Of a DNA stretch of 64,000 nt, positions 9,049 through 18,412 are shown one piece after another. The stretch comes from Brenneria sp. hezel4-2-4. GTDB taxonomy: Bacteria > Pseudomonadota > Gammaproteobacteria > Enterobacterales > Enterobacteriaceae. Positions within the stretch are counted from its first letter, which is position 1. Each line of letters begins with the position of its first letter. The stretch is taken from positions 496,001 through 560,000 of the forward strand of contig NZ_JABJXS010000002.1 in NCBI RefSeq assembly GCF_013155275.1. The letters run 5' to 3'. A program made the translations under genes and the position numbers. The notes beneath the pieces are model-generated. The model searched no databases. It was not told the origin of the DNA and was given only the letters and a program-made list of their open reading frames with translations.

Positions 9049-9106
9049 ATCCAGCGGGAGTCGCATACGCTTGCATATGCAATGCGGATAAAATTGCGGC
9101 GGGATG

Positions 9107-9145
9107 AAAAAAAGACAGCGTGGCGAAAGCTACCCTGTCTTTTTT
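9107..9145. terminator. bidirectional terminator grxD/rnt
   Basis: GACAGCGTGGC-GAAA-GCTACCCTGTC stem with a tetraloop, flanked by an A-run on the left and a T-run on the right. It should therefore stop transcription from both convergent genes. Confidence 0.85.
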
Positions 9146-9153
9146 AATGCGGT

Positions 9154-9825
9154 TTAACTGGCAACGGAGGTGGTTGCTGATTGGTTTTCGTCAAAAGCGA
9201 TAGGCCATCCGCCCATCCGTTTCCAGCGGTTAACCAGTTCGCAAAACAACAGCGCAGTCTGATTGGTATCGTAAAGTGCGGAATGCGCCTGGCTGGAGTC
9301 AAAAGCGATCCCGGCGGCAAGACAGGCTTTGGCGAGAACGGTTTGCCCCAAGACCAGGCCGCTCAGCGCCGCCGTGTCAAACGTGGCGAAAGGATGGAAA
9401 GGATTGCGCTTCAAACTGCATCGTTCAGCCGCAGCCATCATGAAGCCATGATCAAAGGTTGCGTTATGCGCCACGATAATTGCTCGGTTGCATCCCTGAT
9501 CTTTTATGCCTTTGCGCACGACTTTGAAAATTTCATGCAGGGCGTCATACTCGCTGACCGCGCCGCGTAATGGGTTAGTGGGGTCAATGCCGTTAAACGC
9601 CAGCGCGGCGGGTTCCAATATTGCGCCCTCGAACGGCTCAACGTGGAAATGCATGGTGTCATCCGGCTGTAGCCATCCATCAGCGTCCATTTTTAATGTT
9701 ACCGCTGCAACTTCCAGTAATGCATCGGTTTTGGCATTAAACCCGGCAGTCTCAACATCGATCACTACCGGGTAAAACCCGCGGAAACGACCGCTCAGGG
9801 CGTTCAGGTCATTTTTATCAGCCAT
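9154..9825 (-). CDS. rnt: ribonuclease T
   Basis: 223 residues from ATG 9825 (AAGAGA upstream); the longer reading starts seven codons earlier without support. This is a DEDD-family 3' exonuclease: the first motif is [10 protein letters not shown], the middle one is [11 protein letters not shown], and [11 protein letters not shown] contains the last His and Asp. It trims the 3' ends of tRNA and other stable RNAs and turns over the tRNA CCA end, acting as a dimer. In E. coli rnt is followed by lhr; here lhr is absent and grxD follows directly. Confidence 0.96.
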   Translation of the reverse strand: MADKNDLNALSGRFRGFYPVVIDVETAGFNAKTDALLEVAAVTLKMDADGWLQPDDTMHFHVEPFEGAILEPAALAFNGIDPTNPLRGAVSEYDALHEIFKVVRKGIKDQGCNRAIIVAHNATFDHGFMMAAAERCSLKRNPFHPFATFDTAALSGLVLGQTVLAKACLAAGIAFDSSQAHSALYDTNQTALLFCELVNRWKRMGGWPIAFDENQSATTSVAS

Positions 9826-9923
9826 TAGTCTCTTAATCTTTAGCAAAACGCAGCGCGCATTATGGCAAATTTCGGCGAGAGATGCAGTATTCCCCGTTTA
9901 CCCGGGCCTGGCGCATATAAAGG

Positions 9924-9946
9924 ACTGGTGCCTGTCAGGCACCAGT
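9924..9946 (-). terminator. hairpin after gloA
   Basis: Ten-bp stem ACTGGTGCCT/AGGCACCAGT with a 3-base loop just downstream of gloA. It is followed on the minus strand by CCTTTAT, a weak T-run. Confidence 0.5.
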
Positions 9947-9952
9947 AAAGCG

Positions 9953-10363
9953 TCACTGGTTGCCAATTCCCTGACCTGATTGCGCTCTTTCAATCAGCTC
10001 GATTTTGTAACCGTCCGGATCTTCAACGAACGCAATGACGGTGGTGCCGCCTTTTACCGGACCGGCTTCGCGGGTCACATTTCCCCCCGCCTGGCGAATG
10101 CGATCGCAGGTGGCGGCGACATCATCGACGCCCAGAGCGATATGACCGTACGCATTGCCTAGATCGTAACTCTCTACGCCCCAGTTGTACGTCAATTCAA
10201 TGACCGCCCCTTCGCTTTCCTCGGTATAGCCGACGAACGCCAGGGTATATTTATACTCTGCATTTTCATTAGTACGCAGCAATCGCATACCCAGCACTTT
10301 GGTATAAAAGTCGATAGAGCGTTGTAAATCACCAACACGCAGCATAGTGTGAAGTAGGCGCAT
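9953..10363 (-). CDS. gloA: lactoylglutathione lyase (glyoxalase I)
   Basis: 136 residues (E. coli 135). It is a two-module vicinal-oxygen-chelate protein starting [20 protein letters not shown]. His5, a Glu in the VIELTYNWG stretch, His in GHIALGVDD and Glu in KIELIE match the Ni2+-binding ligands of the E. coli enzyme. It isomerises the methylglyoxal-glutathione hemithioacetal to S-lactoylglutathione, detoxifying methylglyoxal. The nemR-nemA genes that precede gloA in E. coli are missing. Confidence 0.97.
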   Translation of the reverse strand: MRLLHTMLRVGDLQRSIDFYTKVLGMRLLRTNENAEYKYTLAFVGYTEESEGAVIELTYNWGVESYDLGNAYGHIALGVDDVAATCDRIRQAGGNVTREAGPVKGGTTVIAFVEDPDGYKIELIERAQSGQGIGNQ

Positions 10364-10714
10364 AATTTCAATTTCCTCGATTGGCTACTGTAATTAACGG
10401 CAACATGACGGAAAAAAGCTGACCGGAGGCAAGTATAGCGTTGTCGATATGCTGAGTCCAAGCCATTGCCGGGAAAAGCAGCAAGCCTGGCGACCCGCCG
10501 TTGCCGGGGCATAATTATGTTAGCACATCGCTTCTGGCGGCCTTTTATCGGCTGTAAGGCGGGAAGATCGCGCCGGGAGGCCGCATAACGGCGCGGAAAA
10601 ATCGTTTGAAATTACAAGGGCTACCTAATTATTTTGCTCGTTATCGTTAGCAAGGGCTTGCCAGAGAGTGAGAACAGAGCTTCAATAACCCTGTAGTAAA
10701 AGAAAGGAGGTACG
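10364..10714. other. gloA/ydhL divergent intergenic region
   Basis: 351 bases between divergent genes, where nemRA lies in E. coli. The ydhL ribosome site AAAGGAGG lies just before 10715. I find no gene remnant I can recognise. Confidence 0.4.
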
Positions 10715-10954
10715 GTGCCAGAGCAACTTGAACTCTTTGCTGTTCCCAATCCGTGCCGTGGCGTTTGTCAGGCTGATGCGCGCGGCTTTTGTCGCGGTTG
10801 CTTTCGCAGTCGTAATGAGCGTTTTGCCTGGGGGCAGATGAGTGATGCCCAGAAACAGGATGTCCTGCGCTTGTGCAGGCAGAGATGGAAACGTTCGCAG
10901 CGAATGGAGAACGTCAAGCAGGCCGAAGAGCCGCAGCAGCCGTCTTTATTTTAA
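10715..10954 (+). CDS. ydhL: DUF1289 protein YdhL
   Basis: 79 residues starting at GTG 10715 behind a near-perfect ribosome site. It has the DUF1289 Cys pattern PCRGVC and FCRGCFRSR, suggesting a small metal-binding fold, and it ends QQPSLF as in E. coli YdhL. The function of the family is unknown. It is upstream of slyA on the same strand, but the 170-base AT-rich gap and the slyA operator suggest separate transcription. Confidence 0.88.
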   Translation: MPEQLELFAVPNPCRGVCQADARGFCRGCFRSRNERFAWGQMSDAQKQDVLRLCRQRWKRSQRMENVKQAEEPQQPSLF

Positions 10955-11098
10955 CGTTAGCTAAACAGTCACTGAATAAAATAAGCTCAAGATCATTTTT
11001 AAGAGACTTTTATTTGCTAGAATCCTTTTTTCTAAAATAATAAAAGCTATTTTTCTATTTTTTATAAATCAGAATTGATTGCAATCCAGGGATATAAC

Positions 11099-11110
11099 TT
11101 AGCATGCTAA
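11099..11110. promoter_or_regulatory. SlyA operator before slyA
   Basis: The 12-bp perfect palindrome TTAGCATGCTAA differs by one base from the known SlyA consensus TTAGCAAGCTAA. It lies 15 bases before the slyA ATG, overlapping the leader, as expected for negative autoregulation. Confidence 0.75.
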
Positions 11111-11125
11111 TTATAAGGAGAGGTT

Positions 11126-11563
11126 ATGGAATTGCCATTAGGATCTGATTTAGCCCGTTTAGTGCGCGTCTGGCGCGCATTAATTGATCATCGGTTAAAA
11201 CCACTTGAGCTGACCCAAACGCATTGGGTAACCCTGCACAATATATATCATCTGCCGCCGGGGCAGTCACAGATTCAACTGGCCAAAGCTATCGGGATCG
11301 AGCAGCCTTCATTAGTCCGCACATTGGACCAACTGGAAGAAAAGGGATTGATTACCAGACACGTATGCTCACATGACCGACGTGCTAAACGTATACTGCT
11401 TACTGAAGCCGCCGATCCGATAATACAAGCGGTTAATGATGTGATTAGCCATACCCGCAACGAGATTTTATTTGGCATCACTCCCGAACAGCTCGATGAA
11501 TTAGTCTCGTTGGTTGCGCGGTTGGAACAAAATATACTGGCATTGCATGAGAGTCATTCTTAG
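11126..11563 (+). CDS. slyA: transcriptional regulator SlyA (MarR family)
   Basis: 145 residues (E. coli 144). A winged helix-turn-helix lies in the middle: [20 protein letters not shown], then the wing [12 protein letters not shown]. The start [24 protein letters not shown] is the SlyA signature. SlyA dimers bind TTAGCAAGCTAA-type palindromes and relieve H-NS silencing. In plant-pathogenic relatives SlyA/Hor controls virulence and antibiotic genes. TAAGGAGAGG precedes the ATG. The gene is convergent with slyB. Confidence 0.96.
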   Translation: MELPLGSDLARLVRVWRALIDHRLKPLELTQTHWVTLHNIYHLPPGQSQIQLAKAIGIEQPSLVRTLDQLEEKGLITRHVCSHDRRAKRILLTEAADPIIQAVNDVISHTRNEILFGITPEQLDELVSLVARLEQNILALHESHS

Positions 11564-11660
11564 TTAATTACCCAAAATAGTCTTTGAGGAAAAGAAATAA
11601 ATTTCGGCAATGTTAGCTACGTTTATTATTGATCGTCTTTTGGCAGAGACTTAATTATTG

Positions 11661-11696
11661 ACAGCCATCACCACCCGTGCAGGTGGTGATGGCTGT
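11661..11696. terminator. hairpin between slyA and slyB
   Basis: Perfect 15-bp stem, ACAGCCATCACCACC with its complement, and a 6-base loop between the convergent genes. The flanks are AT-rich but lack a clean T-run. Confidence 0.65.
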
Positions 11697-11702
11697 TATA
11701 GA

Positions 11703-12170
11703 TTAGCGGGGAGAGACGGTAATGCTGCGGCCGTTGCTCGCCATTGCTACACGCTGCCCGGCGCTGAAAGTTGTGTTGCCTTGTTTTTGAACAACCATGA
11801 TGGTGCTGCCGTCGTCTTTACGGATTTCCAGCTCAACACCTTGAGTGCGGTTCATCGCGCCCGTCGCGCTTTGACCGGCTACGCCGCCTGCAACCGCGCC
11901 AGCGGCCGTTGCCAGACTACGACCGGTTCCCCCGCCGACGGTGTTCCCCAGAAAGCCCCCCAAAACCGCACCGCCAAGGGCGCCGATGACGTTGGAATCT
12001 TCACCCGCCTGAATTTGTACCGGACGTGTCGATACAATTGTACCGTAGGTGACGGATTGCACCTGTTTGGCTTCGGAGGCGCTGTAAACATCTCCTGAAA
12101 GCGTACTGGTATTGGCACAACCAGCCAGTGTGATACCCGCCAGGGTAACCACAAACAAACGCTTCATCAT
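11703..12170 (-). CDS. slyB: outer-membrane lipoprotein SlyB
   Basis: 155 residues from the first of two adjacent ATGs (12170); AGGAG lies 9 bases upstream. The signal peptide ends in the lipobox LAGC. The glycine-zipper stretch AVLGGFLGNTVGGGTGRSLA spans the middle, and the C-terminal part (ELEIRKDDGSTIMVVQKQGN) is near-identical to E. coli SlyB. It supports outer-membrane integrity and is PhoP-controlled in E. coli and Salmonella. A PhoP-box-like repeat with a spaced -10 lies upstream (12291-12323). Confidence 0.96.
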   Translation of the reverse strand: MMKRLFVVTLAGITLAGCANTSTLSGDVYSASEAKQVQSVTYGTIVSTRPVQIQAGEDSNVIGALGGAVLGGFLGNTVGGGTGRSLATAAGAVAGGVAGQSATGAMNRTQGVELEIRKDDGSTIMVVQKQGNTTFSAGQRVAMASNGRSITVSPR

Positions 12171-12290
12171 ATTCAATACTCCTGTAATGGCGATATGTCG
12201 GGTTGGCTGAGCCTTGGCCGACGAATATTATACAATCAAATTATGGTCTGGCTTAATGCTCCATTCCACTATTTTTACGCTTTTTTGCAG

Positions 12291-12323
12291 AATATAATCG
12301 TGTTGTTAAATTGAGAGTAAACG
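12291..12323 (-). promoter_or_regulatory. PhoP box and -10 of slyB
   Basis: On the minus strand CGTTTA-CTCTC-AATTTA (12323-12307) resembles the PhoP direct repeat (two GTTTA units, 5-base spacer). TATATT (12296-12291) follows at about 10 bases, the spacing seen in PhoP-activated promoters where the box replaces the -35. Confidence 0.5.
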
Positions 12324-12350
12324 GAGAGCAAAATCCGCCAAATTCGTTTC

Positions 12351-12388
12351 TTGTTAAAAAAGATCGTCAATCGACTCTTTTTTAACAA
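12351..12388. repeat. 13-bp inverted repeat slyB/anmK
   Basis: TTGTTAAAAAAGA and TCTTTTTTAACAA flank 12 bases in the slyB/anmK intergenic region (12171-12511), upstream of both promoters. It could be an orphan terminator or a binding site. Nothing else is recognisable in this AT-rich gap apart from the slyB promoter. Confidence 0.6.
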
Positions 12389-12511
12389 AAATTCACCCGA
12401 GATAACAAAACACAAAAAATATAATAATCCCGTGTTTTAAAATGCTATTTTTGTCGTAATCCAATTTTCAATGGTGAGTTTTCTTATATCCCGCGGGGAA
12501 AAGGTCAGGAA

Positions 12512-13624
12512 ATGAGATCAGGCAGATACATTGGTGTGATGTCAGGCACCAGCCTCGACGGTATTGATGTCGTGATGGCCGCTATTGATGAATACACTGT
12601 GGCACAGCAAGCCAGCTATTGCCATCCGCTACCGCAGGATATCAAAAAGGCGATTCTGGGGATGTGTCAGGGGCAGAGGGTCACGCTGTCTGCGCTTGGG
12701 CAACTGGATACTCGTCTGGGCATAGTGTTCGCAGAGGCCGTGCTGGCGCTGCTCAAACAAACCAGAATGAGCGCGCGCGATATTACGGCTATCGGTTGCC
12801 ACGGGCAGACCGTCTGGCACGAGCCGACGGGCGAAGCGCCCTGTACGCTACAGATTGGCGATAATAACCGTATTGCCGCCATGACCGGTATTACCACCGT
12901 GGGCGATTTTCGCCGCCGCGATCTGGCGTATGGCGGGCAGGGCGCGCCGCTGGTGCCGGCATTTCATCATGCGCTGTTGCAGCACCCGGTCGAGCGGCGC
13001 ATTGTGCTCAATATCGGCGGTATCGCCAATGTGTCGCTATTGGCGCCGGGCGCCGCCGTACGCGGTTATGATACCGGTCCGGGAAACATGCTATTGGACG
13101 CCTGGATCTGGCGTCATTGCGCGCAGCCCTACGATAAAGACGCCAAATGGGCGATGACGGGGCAGGTTCACCCGCTGTTGTTACGCCGCATGATGGCCGA
13201 TCCCTATTTTTCGCTCAGGGCGCCGAAAAGCACTGGGCGCGAATATTTTAATCTGGGCTGGCTGGAGAAAAGGCTGGCGGGTCTGCCGCCGATATCGCCT
13301 CCGGACGTTCAGGCTACGCTGGTTGAACTGACGGCGATGAGTATTGCCGAGCAGGTGCTGCTGAGCGGCGGGTGCGAGCGATTACTGGTGTGCGGCGGCG
13401 GCGCCCGCAATCCCCTTATTATGGCCAGGCTTTCGGCGCTGTTGCCCGGTATAGAAGTCAGTACGACGGATGAGTTCGGCGTCAGCGGCGATGATATGGA
13501 AGCGCTGGCTTTTGCCTGGCTGGCGTCGCGAACCCTATCGGGCTTACCGGGAAATCTGCCATCCGTTACCGGCGCTAGTCAGGAAACGGTGTTAGGGGCC
13601 ATTTATCCCGCCATGACGGACTAA
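12512..13624 (+). CDS. anmK: anhydro-N-acetylmuramic acid kinase
   Basis: 370 residues, the family length. It starts [17 protein letters not shown], a phosphate-binding loop of the ASKHA fold, and has the [20 protein letters not shown] and [12 protein letters not shown] signatures. The enzyme opens and phosphorylates 1,6-anhydroMurNAc to MurNAc-6-phosphate during cell-wall recycling in the cytoplasm. The neighbours slyB and mliC are as in E. coli. AGGAA precedes ATG 12512. Confidence 0.96.
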   Translation: MRSGRYIGVMSGTSLDGIDVVMAAIDEYTVAQQASYCHPLPQDIKKAILGMCQGQRVTLSALGQLDTRLGIVFAEAVLALLKQTRMSARDITAIGCHGQTVWHEPTGEAPCTLQIGDNNRIAAMTGITTVGDFRRRDLAYGGQGAPLVPAFHHALLQHPVERRIVLNIGGIANVSLLAPGAAVRGYDTGPGNMLLDAWIWRHCAQPYDKDAKWAMTGQVHPLLLRRMMADPYFSLRAPKSTGREYFNLGWLEKRLAGLPPISPPDVQATLVELTAMSIAEQVLLSGGCERLLVCGGGARNPLIMARLSALLPGIEVSTTDEFGVSGDDMEALAFAWLASRTLSGLPGNLPSVTGASQETVLGAIYPAMTD

Positions 13625-13732
13625 TCGGATTTTGCTGAGGTTTCATTAACTAACCTATTGTTAAACTGCTGACAGTGGAGATGTTGCCGTTGCGGCGCGC
13701 ATTTCACTGACATCAGAAAACAGGAGAAAATA

Positions 13733-14044
13733 ATGAAACCACTGCTGACAGGGGCGGTGCTGATCCTATTAAGCGGATGCAGCTATTTTGATCATCAACA
13801 ATCGGTTAGAACCTTGTCTTACCAGTGCGGCACGATGCCGCTGACGGTAACGATACAACAGGAGGGTAAATCGGCCTCGCAGGTCAGCTTTCTGCTTGAC
13901 GGGGAGCGCCACACCTTACCGCAATCGGTCTCCGCCTCCGGAGCCAGATACAGTGACGGAACCTATACTTTCTGGAGCAAGGGAAACCATGCCTTTATTC
14001 AGCGCGGTGAACGGGTCATCGTTGATGACTGCATGTTGAAATGA
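13733..14044 (+). CDS. mliC: membrane-bound lysozyme inhibitor MliC
   Basis: 103 residues. A lipoprotein signal peptide ends in LLSGCS, followed by a small beta-barrel domain. A Cys pair (YQCG and DDCML) and the YSDGTYTFWSKG stretch are typical of the C-type lysozyme inhibitor family. It is lipid-anchored, blocks host c-type lysozyme from the periplasm, and may also modulate wall enzymes. CAGGAG precedes the start. The anmK-mliC-pdxH order matches E. coli. Confidence 0.9.
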   Translation: MKPLLTGAVLILLSGCSYFDHQQSVRTLSYQCGTMPLTVTIQQEGKSASQVSFLLDGERHTLPQSVSASGARYSDGTYTFWSKGNHAFIQRGERVIVDDCMLK

Positions 14045-14211
14045 TGATGCCATAGGGCAAACAGCGCATATTGCGGCCGAACGGATTGATTCTGACCGGC
14101 GGCCGGCGGACTGCGTTGTTGCTGATTGAGATTTTCCGGGCGCGGGCGCAGAATAATAAAATTCATATCCTCTTTCGAGTCGTTATTGCCACAGCAGGAC
14201 ATCATCACACT

Positions 14212-14895
14212 ATGACACAGGAAAGTACGCCCTCCAGCACCACGCCTTCCTTTCAGGAACTCGATATTGCCGATCTGCGCCGTGAATATACCCGCGGGGG
14301 ACTGCGCCGCAGAGACCTCACCGATAACCCGCTGGATCTGTTTGAGCGCTGGTTAAAACAGGCGTGTGAAGCGAAGCTGGCCGATCCCACGGCGATGTCG
14401 GTCGCCACGGTGGATGAACGGGGACAACCCTATCAGCGTATCGTGTTGTTAAAACATTATGATGAAAAGGGCATGGTGTTTTACACCAATATGGGCAGCC
14501 GCAAAGCGCAGCATCTGATGCACAACCCACAAATCAGTCTGCTGTTTCCCTGGCATATGCTGGAGCGGCAGGTCATGGTGTTGGGCCGTGCCGAGAAACT
14601 GCCCGCGCTGGACGTGCTGAAGTATTTCCACAGCCGCCCCAAAGACAGTCAGATTGGCGCGTGGGTGTCTAAACAGTCCAGCCGGATCTCTGCCCGCGGC
14701 ATTCTGGAAAGCAAATTTCTGGAGTTAAAACAGAAATTTCAGCAGGGCGAAGTGCCGCTGCCGAGTTTCTGGGGCGGCTTCCGCGTGACTATCGACGCCA
14801 TGGAGTTCTGGCAAGGCGGCGAGCACCGTCTGCATGACCGGTTCTTCTATCAACGGCAAAATGATGGCTGGCAGGTTGATCGTTTAGCGCCTTAA
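14212..14895 (+). CDS. pdxH: pyridoxamine 5'-phosphate oxidase
   Basis: 227 residues from ATG 14212; a longer in-frame reading from 14071 is not conserved. [34 protein letters not shown] and [16 protein letters not shown] are near-identical to E. coli PdxH. The FMN enzyme oxidises PNP and PMP to pyridoxal 5'-phosphate with O2. It lies near pdxY, which supplies salvage substrate, with tyrS between them, as in E. coli. Confidence 0.97.
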   Translation: MTQESTPSSTTPSFQELDIADLRREYTRGGLRRRDLTDNPLDLFERWLKQACEAKLADPTAMSVATVDERGQPYQRIVLLKHYDEKGMVFYTNMGSRKAQHLMHNPQISLLFPWHMLERQVMVLGRAEKLPALDVLKYFHSRPKDSQIGAWVSKQSSRISARGILESKFLELKQKFQQGEVPLPSFWGGFRVTIDAMEFWQGGEHRLHDRFFYQRQNDGWQVDRLAP

Positions 14896-15106
14896 TCTTG
14901 AAATATCCTGGTTAAACTCTGGCGCTCCCGCCGTGAGCGCTTTATCCTATGGCGTTTCGCGCCTGCGGCGTGTTTGCCCGGATTGCGCGATTAGCTTGGC
15001 GTTTCAGCCTTGATTTAAACGGGATGCGTATACCTATTAATATGTACCGGCAAGCTGGTTGCCTTGGCGGGACAATGACACATTTTGCATAAAAACGGAG
15101 TTATCG

Positions 15107-16384
15107 ATGGCGAGTAGTGACCTGATTAAACAATTGCAAGAGCGGGGCCTGATTGCTCAGGTGACGGATGAGGAAGCGTTGTCAGAGCGGCTGGCGCAAG
15201 GGCCGATTGCACTGTATTGCGGCTTCGATCCTACTGCTGACAGCTTGCATTTGGGGCATCTGGTGCCGCTGCTTTGCCTGAAACGTTTCCAGTTGGCAGG
15301 GCATAAACCGGTGGCGCTGGTAGGCGGCGGGACCGGCCTGATTGGCGACCCCAGCTTTAAAGCAACGGAACGTAAACTGAACACCGAGGAAACCGTCCGT
15401 GAATGGGTGGAGAAAATCCGCCGTCAGGTTTCTCCGTTCCTGGACTTTGACTGCGGTGAAAACAGCGCGATTGCGGCCAACAACTACGATTGGTTCGGCA
15501 ATATGAATGTGCTGGATTTCCTACGCGATATCGGCAAACATTTCTCAGTTAATCAGATGATTAATAAAGAAGCGGTTAAGCAGCGTCTGAACCGTGACGA
15601 TGTGGGGATCTCCTTTACCGAGTTTTCTTACAATCTGCTACAGGGATATGACTTCACCTCTTTGAATAAGCAGTACGGCGTCGAACTGCAAATCGGCGGC
15701 TCCGATCAGTGGGGCAACATTACGTCCGGTATTGATTTGACCCGCCGAATGAATCAGAAACAGGTTTACGGCATGACCGTGCCGCTGATTACCAAAACTG
15801 ACGGCACCAAGTTCGGTAAAACCGAAGGCGGCGCAATCTGGCTGGACGCCAGCAAAACCAGTCCTTATAAATTCTACCAGTTCTGGATCAACACGGCCGA
15901 CGCCGATGTTTATCGCTTCCTGAAGTTCTTTACCTTCATGAGCCTGGAAGAGATTGATACGCTGGAAGAAGAAGATAAAAACAGCGGTAAGGCGCCGCGC
16001 GCTCAGCACGTACTGGCGGAAGAAGTGACCCGTATGGTGCATGGCGAAGCGGGATTGGCCGCGGCACGCCGCATCACACAGAGCCTGTTTTCCGGTTCCT
16101 TGCAGGATATGACGCAGGAAGATTTTGCCCAGTTGGCTCAGGACGGTATGCCGTTCGTCGAGCTGGAGCGGAATGCCGATTTGCAACAGGCGCTGGTCAG
16201 CGCCGAGCTGGTGCCGTCGCGCGGTCAGGCCCGCACGATGATCGCCTCCAATGCGGTGACGATCAACGGTGAAAAACAAGCCAATCCCGAGTATGCGTTC
16301 AGTGACGGCGATCGTCTGTTTGACCGTTATACTTTGCTGCGTCGCGGTAAAAAGCATTACTGCCTGATCTGCTGGAAAGCATAA
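15107..16384 (+). CDS. tyrS: tyrosyl-tRNA synthetase
   Basis: 425 residues from ATG 15107 ([14 protein letters not shown]), matching the 424-residue E. coli enzyme. An in-frame extension to 15059 is not conserved. It is a class I catalytic domain with HLGH at 48-51 and KFGKT at 235-239, and a C-terminal S4-like RNA-binding domain ([19 protein letters not shown]). It charges tRNA-Tyr in the cytoplasm. A clean terminator follows at 16399. Confidence 0.98.
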   Translation: MASSDLIKQLQERGLIAQVTDEEALSERLAQGPIALYCGFDPTADSLHLGHLVPLLCLKRFQLAGHKPVALVGGGTGLIGDPSFKATERKLNTEETVREWVEKIRRQVSPFLDFDCGENSAIAANNYDWFGNMNVLDFLRDIGKHFSVNQMINKEAVKQRLNRDDVGISFTEFSYNLLQGYDFTSLNKQYGVELQIGGSDQWGNITSGIDLTRRMNQKQVYGMTVPLITKTDGTKFGKTEGGAIWLDASKTSPYKFYQFWINTADADVYRFLKFFTFMSLEEIDTLEEEDKNSGKAPRAQHVLAEEVTRMVHGEAGLAAARRITQSLFSGSLQDMTQEDFAQLAQDGMPFVELERNADLQQALVSAELVPSRGQARTMIASNAVTINGEKQANPEYAFSDGDRLFDRYTLLRRGKKHYCLICWKA

Positions 16385-16398
16385 AAAAGGACAGGCCG

Positions 16399-16425
16399 AC
16401 AGGGAGCGAAAGCTCCCTGTATTTT
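16399..16425 (+). terminator. tyrS terminator
   Basis: Stem ACAGGGAGC/GCTCCCTGT with a GAAA tetraloop, followed by ATTTTG. It sits 14 bases after tyrS. Confidence 0.75.
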
Positions 16426-16477
16426 GTCAGCCGTTATTGATGCGCAGTTGCGCAGGCAAGGATTTGAGTCATACGTA

Positions 16478-17335
16478 ATGAAAAATATACTTTCTATTCA
16501 GTCACATGTTGTTTTTGGACACGCGGGGAATAGCGCCGCCGAATTTCCGATGCGGCGCATGGGCGCAAACGTTTGGCCGCTGAATACAGTGCAGTTTTCC
16601 AATCATACGCAATACGGCCATTGGACCGGTTGCGTTATGTCCGCCAGTCATTTAACCGAGATCGTTCAAGGCATCGCGGATATTGATCGTCTGAAAGATT
16701 GCGATGCGGTGCTGAGCGGTTACATTGGTTCGGCTGAACAGGGCGAGCATATTTTAGAGATTGTCCGGAGAGTCAAAGCGGCGAATCCCGAGGCGCTCTA
16801 TTTCTGTGATCCGGTAATGGGAACGCCGGAAAAAGGGTGTATCGTGGCGCCGGGCGTGTCGGAGTTCCATTGCCGCCGGTCGTTACAGGCTGCCGATATG
16901 ATTGCGCCCAACCTGCCTGAACTGGAGCTGCTCAGCGGTCATACCGTACATAATGTGGAAGAAGCGGTGGCGGCGGCTCGGGCGCTATGCGCGCAAGGCC
17001 CGGAAATTGTGCTGGTCAAGCATCTCAGCCGGGCGGCTTATCGTCATGACAGCTTTGAAATGCTGCTGGTGACGCCGACGGATGCCTGGCACATCAGCCG
17101 TCCGCTGGTTGAATTTGAACGTCAGCCCGTCGGCGTCGGCGATTTGACCAGCGGAGTGTTGCTGGTGAATTTACTCAAGGGCGTTGCGCTGGATAAAGCG
17201 TTGGAGCACACCACGTCGGCGGTTTACGAGGTTATGCTGATGACCAAAGAAATGAACGCCTATGAACTGCAACTGGTCGCCGCTCAGGAAGGCATCGCGA
17301 ATCCGCGTCATCATTTTCAGGCGGTACGTTTGTAG
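16478..17335 (+). CDS. pdxY: pyridoxal kinase PdxY
   Basis: 285 residues from ATG 16478 ([20 protein letters not shown]); the in-frame extension to 16424 is unconserved. It is a ribokinase-fold protein with [28 protein letters not shown] and the anion-hole/catalytic stretch [14 protein letters not shown]. It phosphorylates pyridoxal in B6 salvage, a partner to pdxH upstream. The ribosome site is weak. Confidence 0.96.
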   Translation: MKNILSIQSHVVFGHAGNSAAEFPMRRMGANVWPLNTVQFSNHTQYGHWTGCVMSASHLTEIVQGIADIDRLKDCDAVLSGYIGSAEQGEHILEIVRRVKAANPEALYFCDPVMGTPEKGCIVAPGVSEFHCRRSLQAADMIAPNLPELELLSGHTVHNVEEAVAAARALCAQGPEIVLVKHLSRAAYRHDSFEMLLVTPTDAWHISRPLVEFERQPVGVGDLTSGVLLVNLLKGVALDKALEHTTSAVYEVMLMTKEMNAYELQLVAAQEGIANPRHHFQAVRL

Positions 17336-17390
17336 CGTCACGGATAATAAAATAAAGCGCATGGCGACTCGCCGCGCGCTTTACTCTTTA

Positions 17391-17430
17391 ACCTTTCAAC
17401 CTTTCAACCTTTCAACCTTTCAACCTTTCA
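17391..17430. repeat. five 8-bp tandem repeats over the gstA stop
   Basis: The unit ACCTTTCA is repeated five times exactly, plus a partial copy (ACTTTGA). It overlaps the last codons and stop of gstA on the minus strand; the codons for ERLKG and the TGA at 17412-17414 come from the repeat. Such arrays change copy number by slippage. Confidence 0.95.
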
Positions 17431-18020
17431 ACTTTGAGCGCCGTTGCAACCGACGGCCTGGCGGCGATGTGTTCAAGATAAGCGGCCAGCGCCGGATGAC
17501 GGAACATATCCAGCTTCAATGACTGCGCCCAGCGCATAACCGTAAACAGGTAGGCGTCCGCGATGCTAAAACGGTTGGCGACCAGGTAGTTCTGTTCACT
17601 CAGCACCAGGTTGATATAACGAAACCTCACCTGTAGATATTCAAATAACAGTTCTTTATAGGTTTCCGGCGTACCGGGACGAAATATGGGGGCAAAGGAT
17701 TTATGCAACTCCGTGGCGATGTAGTTAAGCCACTCAATGGTGTGGTAACGCGCCATGCTGCCAATGGGGGCGATAAGGTTGCAGTGCGGAACCCGGTCTG
17801 CGACGTACTGGGCAATGGCGACGCCTTCGGTCAACACGGTGCCGTCGTCCAGTAACAAGGCCGGCACCAGCCCTTTAGGATTAATCGACAGATAATCGAT
17901 ACCGCGTTCAGTTTTCCTAGTTTTGAGATCCACCTTTTCAAGTTTGAAGTCCAACTTGGACTCCAGCAAAACGATATGAGTAAAAAGGGAACTGCTTTCA
18001 GGCTTGTAAAACAGTTTCAT
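17412..18020 (-). CDS. gstA: glutathione S-transferase GstA
   Basis: 202 residues (E. coli 201), beta-class GST. It has an N-terminal thioredoxin-like domain (MKLFYKPESSSLFTHI; NPKGLVPALLLDDG carries the cis-Pro, and LTEGVAIAQYV binds glutathione) and an all-helical C-terminal domain with RFSIADAYLFTVMRWA. It conjugates glutathione to electrophiles and reduces peroxides. The C-terminus and stop lie inside an 8-bp tandem array. The gene is convergent with pdxY as in E. coli. Confidence 0.95.
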   Translation of the reverse strand: MKLFYKPESSSLFTHIVLLESKLDFKLEKVDLKTRKTERGIDYLSINPKGLVPALLLDDGTVLTEGVAIAQYVADRVPHCNLIAPIGSMARYHTIEWLNYIATELHKSFAPIFRPGTPETYKELLFEYLQVRFRYINLVLSEQNYLVANRFSIADAYLFTVMRWAQSLKLDMFRHPALAAYLEHIAARPSVATALKVERLKG

Positions 18021-18412
18021 ATATAACCCCTTGATATTATTATTTTATCCATCAAAAGATGGGCTACCGTTTATTTAATAAACGTATTTTGTATTTTTAC
18101 TATAAATCTTGATATCAGGTTGTGAAGCGTCTTGCAAAACATTAGTCATACAAAAAAGCAATGAAAAAATTACCTGTTGGCTTTATTTATATCGGTCAAA
18201 AAGACCGTTAACTTTACTTAATTTAGTCGCAGTCTAAACCTTCCTTCAGACTTTTATTAATCGTCATAGGCTATCGCTGCATTCATATTGCATGTTGCGA
18301 AAATGTTATTATTTGTTTGTGTTATATTTAAACAAGACCGTATGTTCAGGCTGGATATTGAATGGTCGGTTGACACAAAATAATGACTAATCAGGTCACT
18401 TTGGGAGGAAGC
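18021..18412. other. gstA/acnA divergent intergenic region
   Basis: About 390 AT-rich bases holding both promoters. The acnA ribosome site GGGAGGAA is at 18404-18410. E. coli has cysB next to acnA; it is absent here. No confident operator is visible. Confidence 0.4.

Noticed and set aside
15638..16357. 239-aa minus-strand ORF opposite tyrS
   Set aside because: tyrS is certain on the plus strand; the antisense frame has no support.
17391..17436. Possible CRISPR array
   Set aside because: The units are 8 bp with no spacers; it is a simple tandem repeat. No CRISPR or cas genes are seen in the window.
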